Shown here piece by piece: positions 63,786 to 64,000 of a DNA stretch of 64,000 bases; position 1 is the stretch's first letter, and each line of letters opens with the position of its first letter. Made by a program: the position numbers and the translations under genes. The DNA comes from Marinomonas profundi (lineage in GTDB: Bacteria; Pseudomonadota; Gammaproteobacteria; Pseudomonadales; Marinomonadaceae), in the NCBI RefSeq assembly GCF_020694005.1, contig NZ_CP073013.1, positions 3,358,578-3,422,577 of the forward strand. The letters are read 5' to 3'. Below the pieces are notes generated by a model. That model saw only the letters and a list, made by a program, of their open reading frames with translations. It did no database searches and was not told the origin of the DNA.

Positions 63786-64000
63786 GTGAAAATTCAATTA
63801 CTCATGATCATTGCTCTGATTGCATCGTCTTTACTGACGATTTCTCAGCGCGCTAATGCTCAAGAAGTAACGAAATTTCGCTGGTTAGAACCTACCGTAG
63901 ATCAAAGATACTGCGAAGTCGCTGTCCCAGATCAAGACAAGAGTTCAGACAGCAGTAATCACATTGGCCCTCATGCGTTTTTATTATCCCCCGCTAAACT
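63786..64000 (+). CDS. Exported protein, N-terminal fragment (window edge)
   Basis: A frame from the GTG at 63786, preceded by AGG at 7 nt, runs open to the window edge (71 codons). It starts with a signal peptide (MKIQLLMIIALIASSLLTISQRANA) cut before QEVTKFRW; the mature part is hydrophilic with a DQDKSSDSSNHIG linker. No family can be recognised from this piece. Confidence 0.65.
   Translation, partial: MKIQLLMIIALIASSLLTISQRANAQEVTKFRWLEPTVDQRYCEVAVPDQDKSSDSSNHIGPHAFLLSPAK

Overview
The window looks like chromosomal DNA of a marine gammaproteobacterium, most probably Oceanospirillales and close to Marinomonas. This is inferred from protein style, moderate GC, the pabC-mltG-tmk-holB-tatD order, a homodimeric-type AceE, and ETF/ETF-QO metabolism. 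No rRNA, phage genes or CRISPR array were seen. Nearly all of it is housekeeping and central metabolism. The accessory signals are a short IS5-like miniature element, a homogenised tRNA array, a KfrA-like coiled-coil protein and a few small unknown genes.

Layout: 1-2.7 kb (minus) holds a type IV pilus cluster (pilin, a short assembly ATPase, and a PilC/GspF-like protein cut by the window edge) plus a small acidic unknown. 2.7-6.9 kb (minus) is nadC-ackA-pta, with nadC and ackA overlapping. A 919-bp leader-like gap with several hairpins precedes aceE-aceF (plus), in which a terminator-like hairpin separates the two genes. Next come a SulP transporter and RNase E (minus), then rluC (plus). 19-25 kb is the glycine cleavage and serine hydroxymethyltransferase locus: glyA-gcvH-gcvP on minus and gcvT divergent on plus. 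Two identical 16-bp palindromes sit on the facing promoters, and a terminator-like hairpin lies between glyA and gcvH.

25-31 kb: epmC, pdxB, a PilZ protein, htpX, alaA and a YajG-like lipoprotein. 30.98-32.32 kb is an alternating array of six tRNA-Glu(UUC) and five tRNA-Gly(GCC) genes in near-identical units of about 260 bp. 32.4-39.2 kb is pabC-mltG-tmk-holB-tatD followed by a Lon-like AAA+ protease. A 310-bp miniature element with IS5-like ends follows, abutting a small secreted-protein gene that appears to lack a normal start codon.

40-48 kb: a cytochrome b562-like protein, a Lys-rich small protein, an AraC regulator with an acyl-CoA dehydrogenase and ETF-ubiquinone oxidoreductase, a YaiI-family protein and a type II NADH dehydrogenase. 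47.7-51 kb is a copper module: a MerR operator, a MerR regulator, the P1B ATPase CopA and a 36-residue membrane protein. 51-57 kb: two MFS transporters, a SulP-universal stress protein operon with a long leader, and a DksA/TraR-like zinc finger protein. 57-63.1 kb (minus): yjjG-yjjX, aroC-prmB, a KfrA-like protein, a signal peptide peptidase-type protease and a HAD phosphatase. The right end has a MaoC-type hydratase and the start of an exported protein cut by the window edge.

Functional links: acetyl-CoA is made by AceEF and exchanged with acetate by Pta-AckA. GcvTHP and GlyA feed one-carbon units. The acyl-CoA dehydrogenase passes electrons through ETF and ETF-QO to quinone, where Ndh also delivers. 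All functional assignments come from reading the sequence and from recall of protein families; no database search was run.
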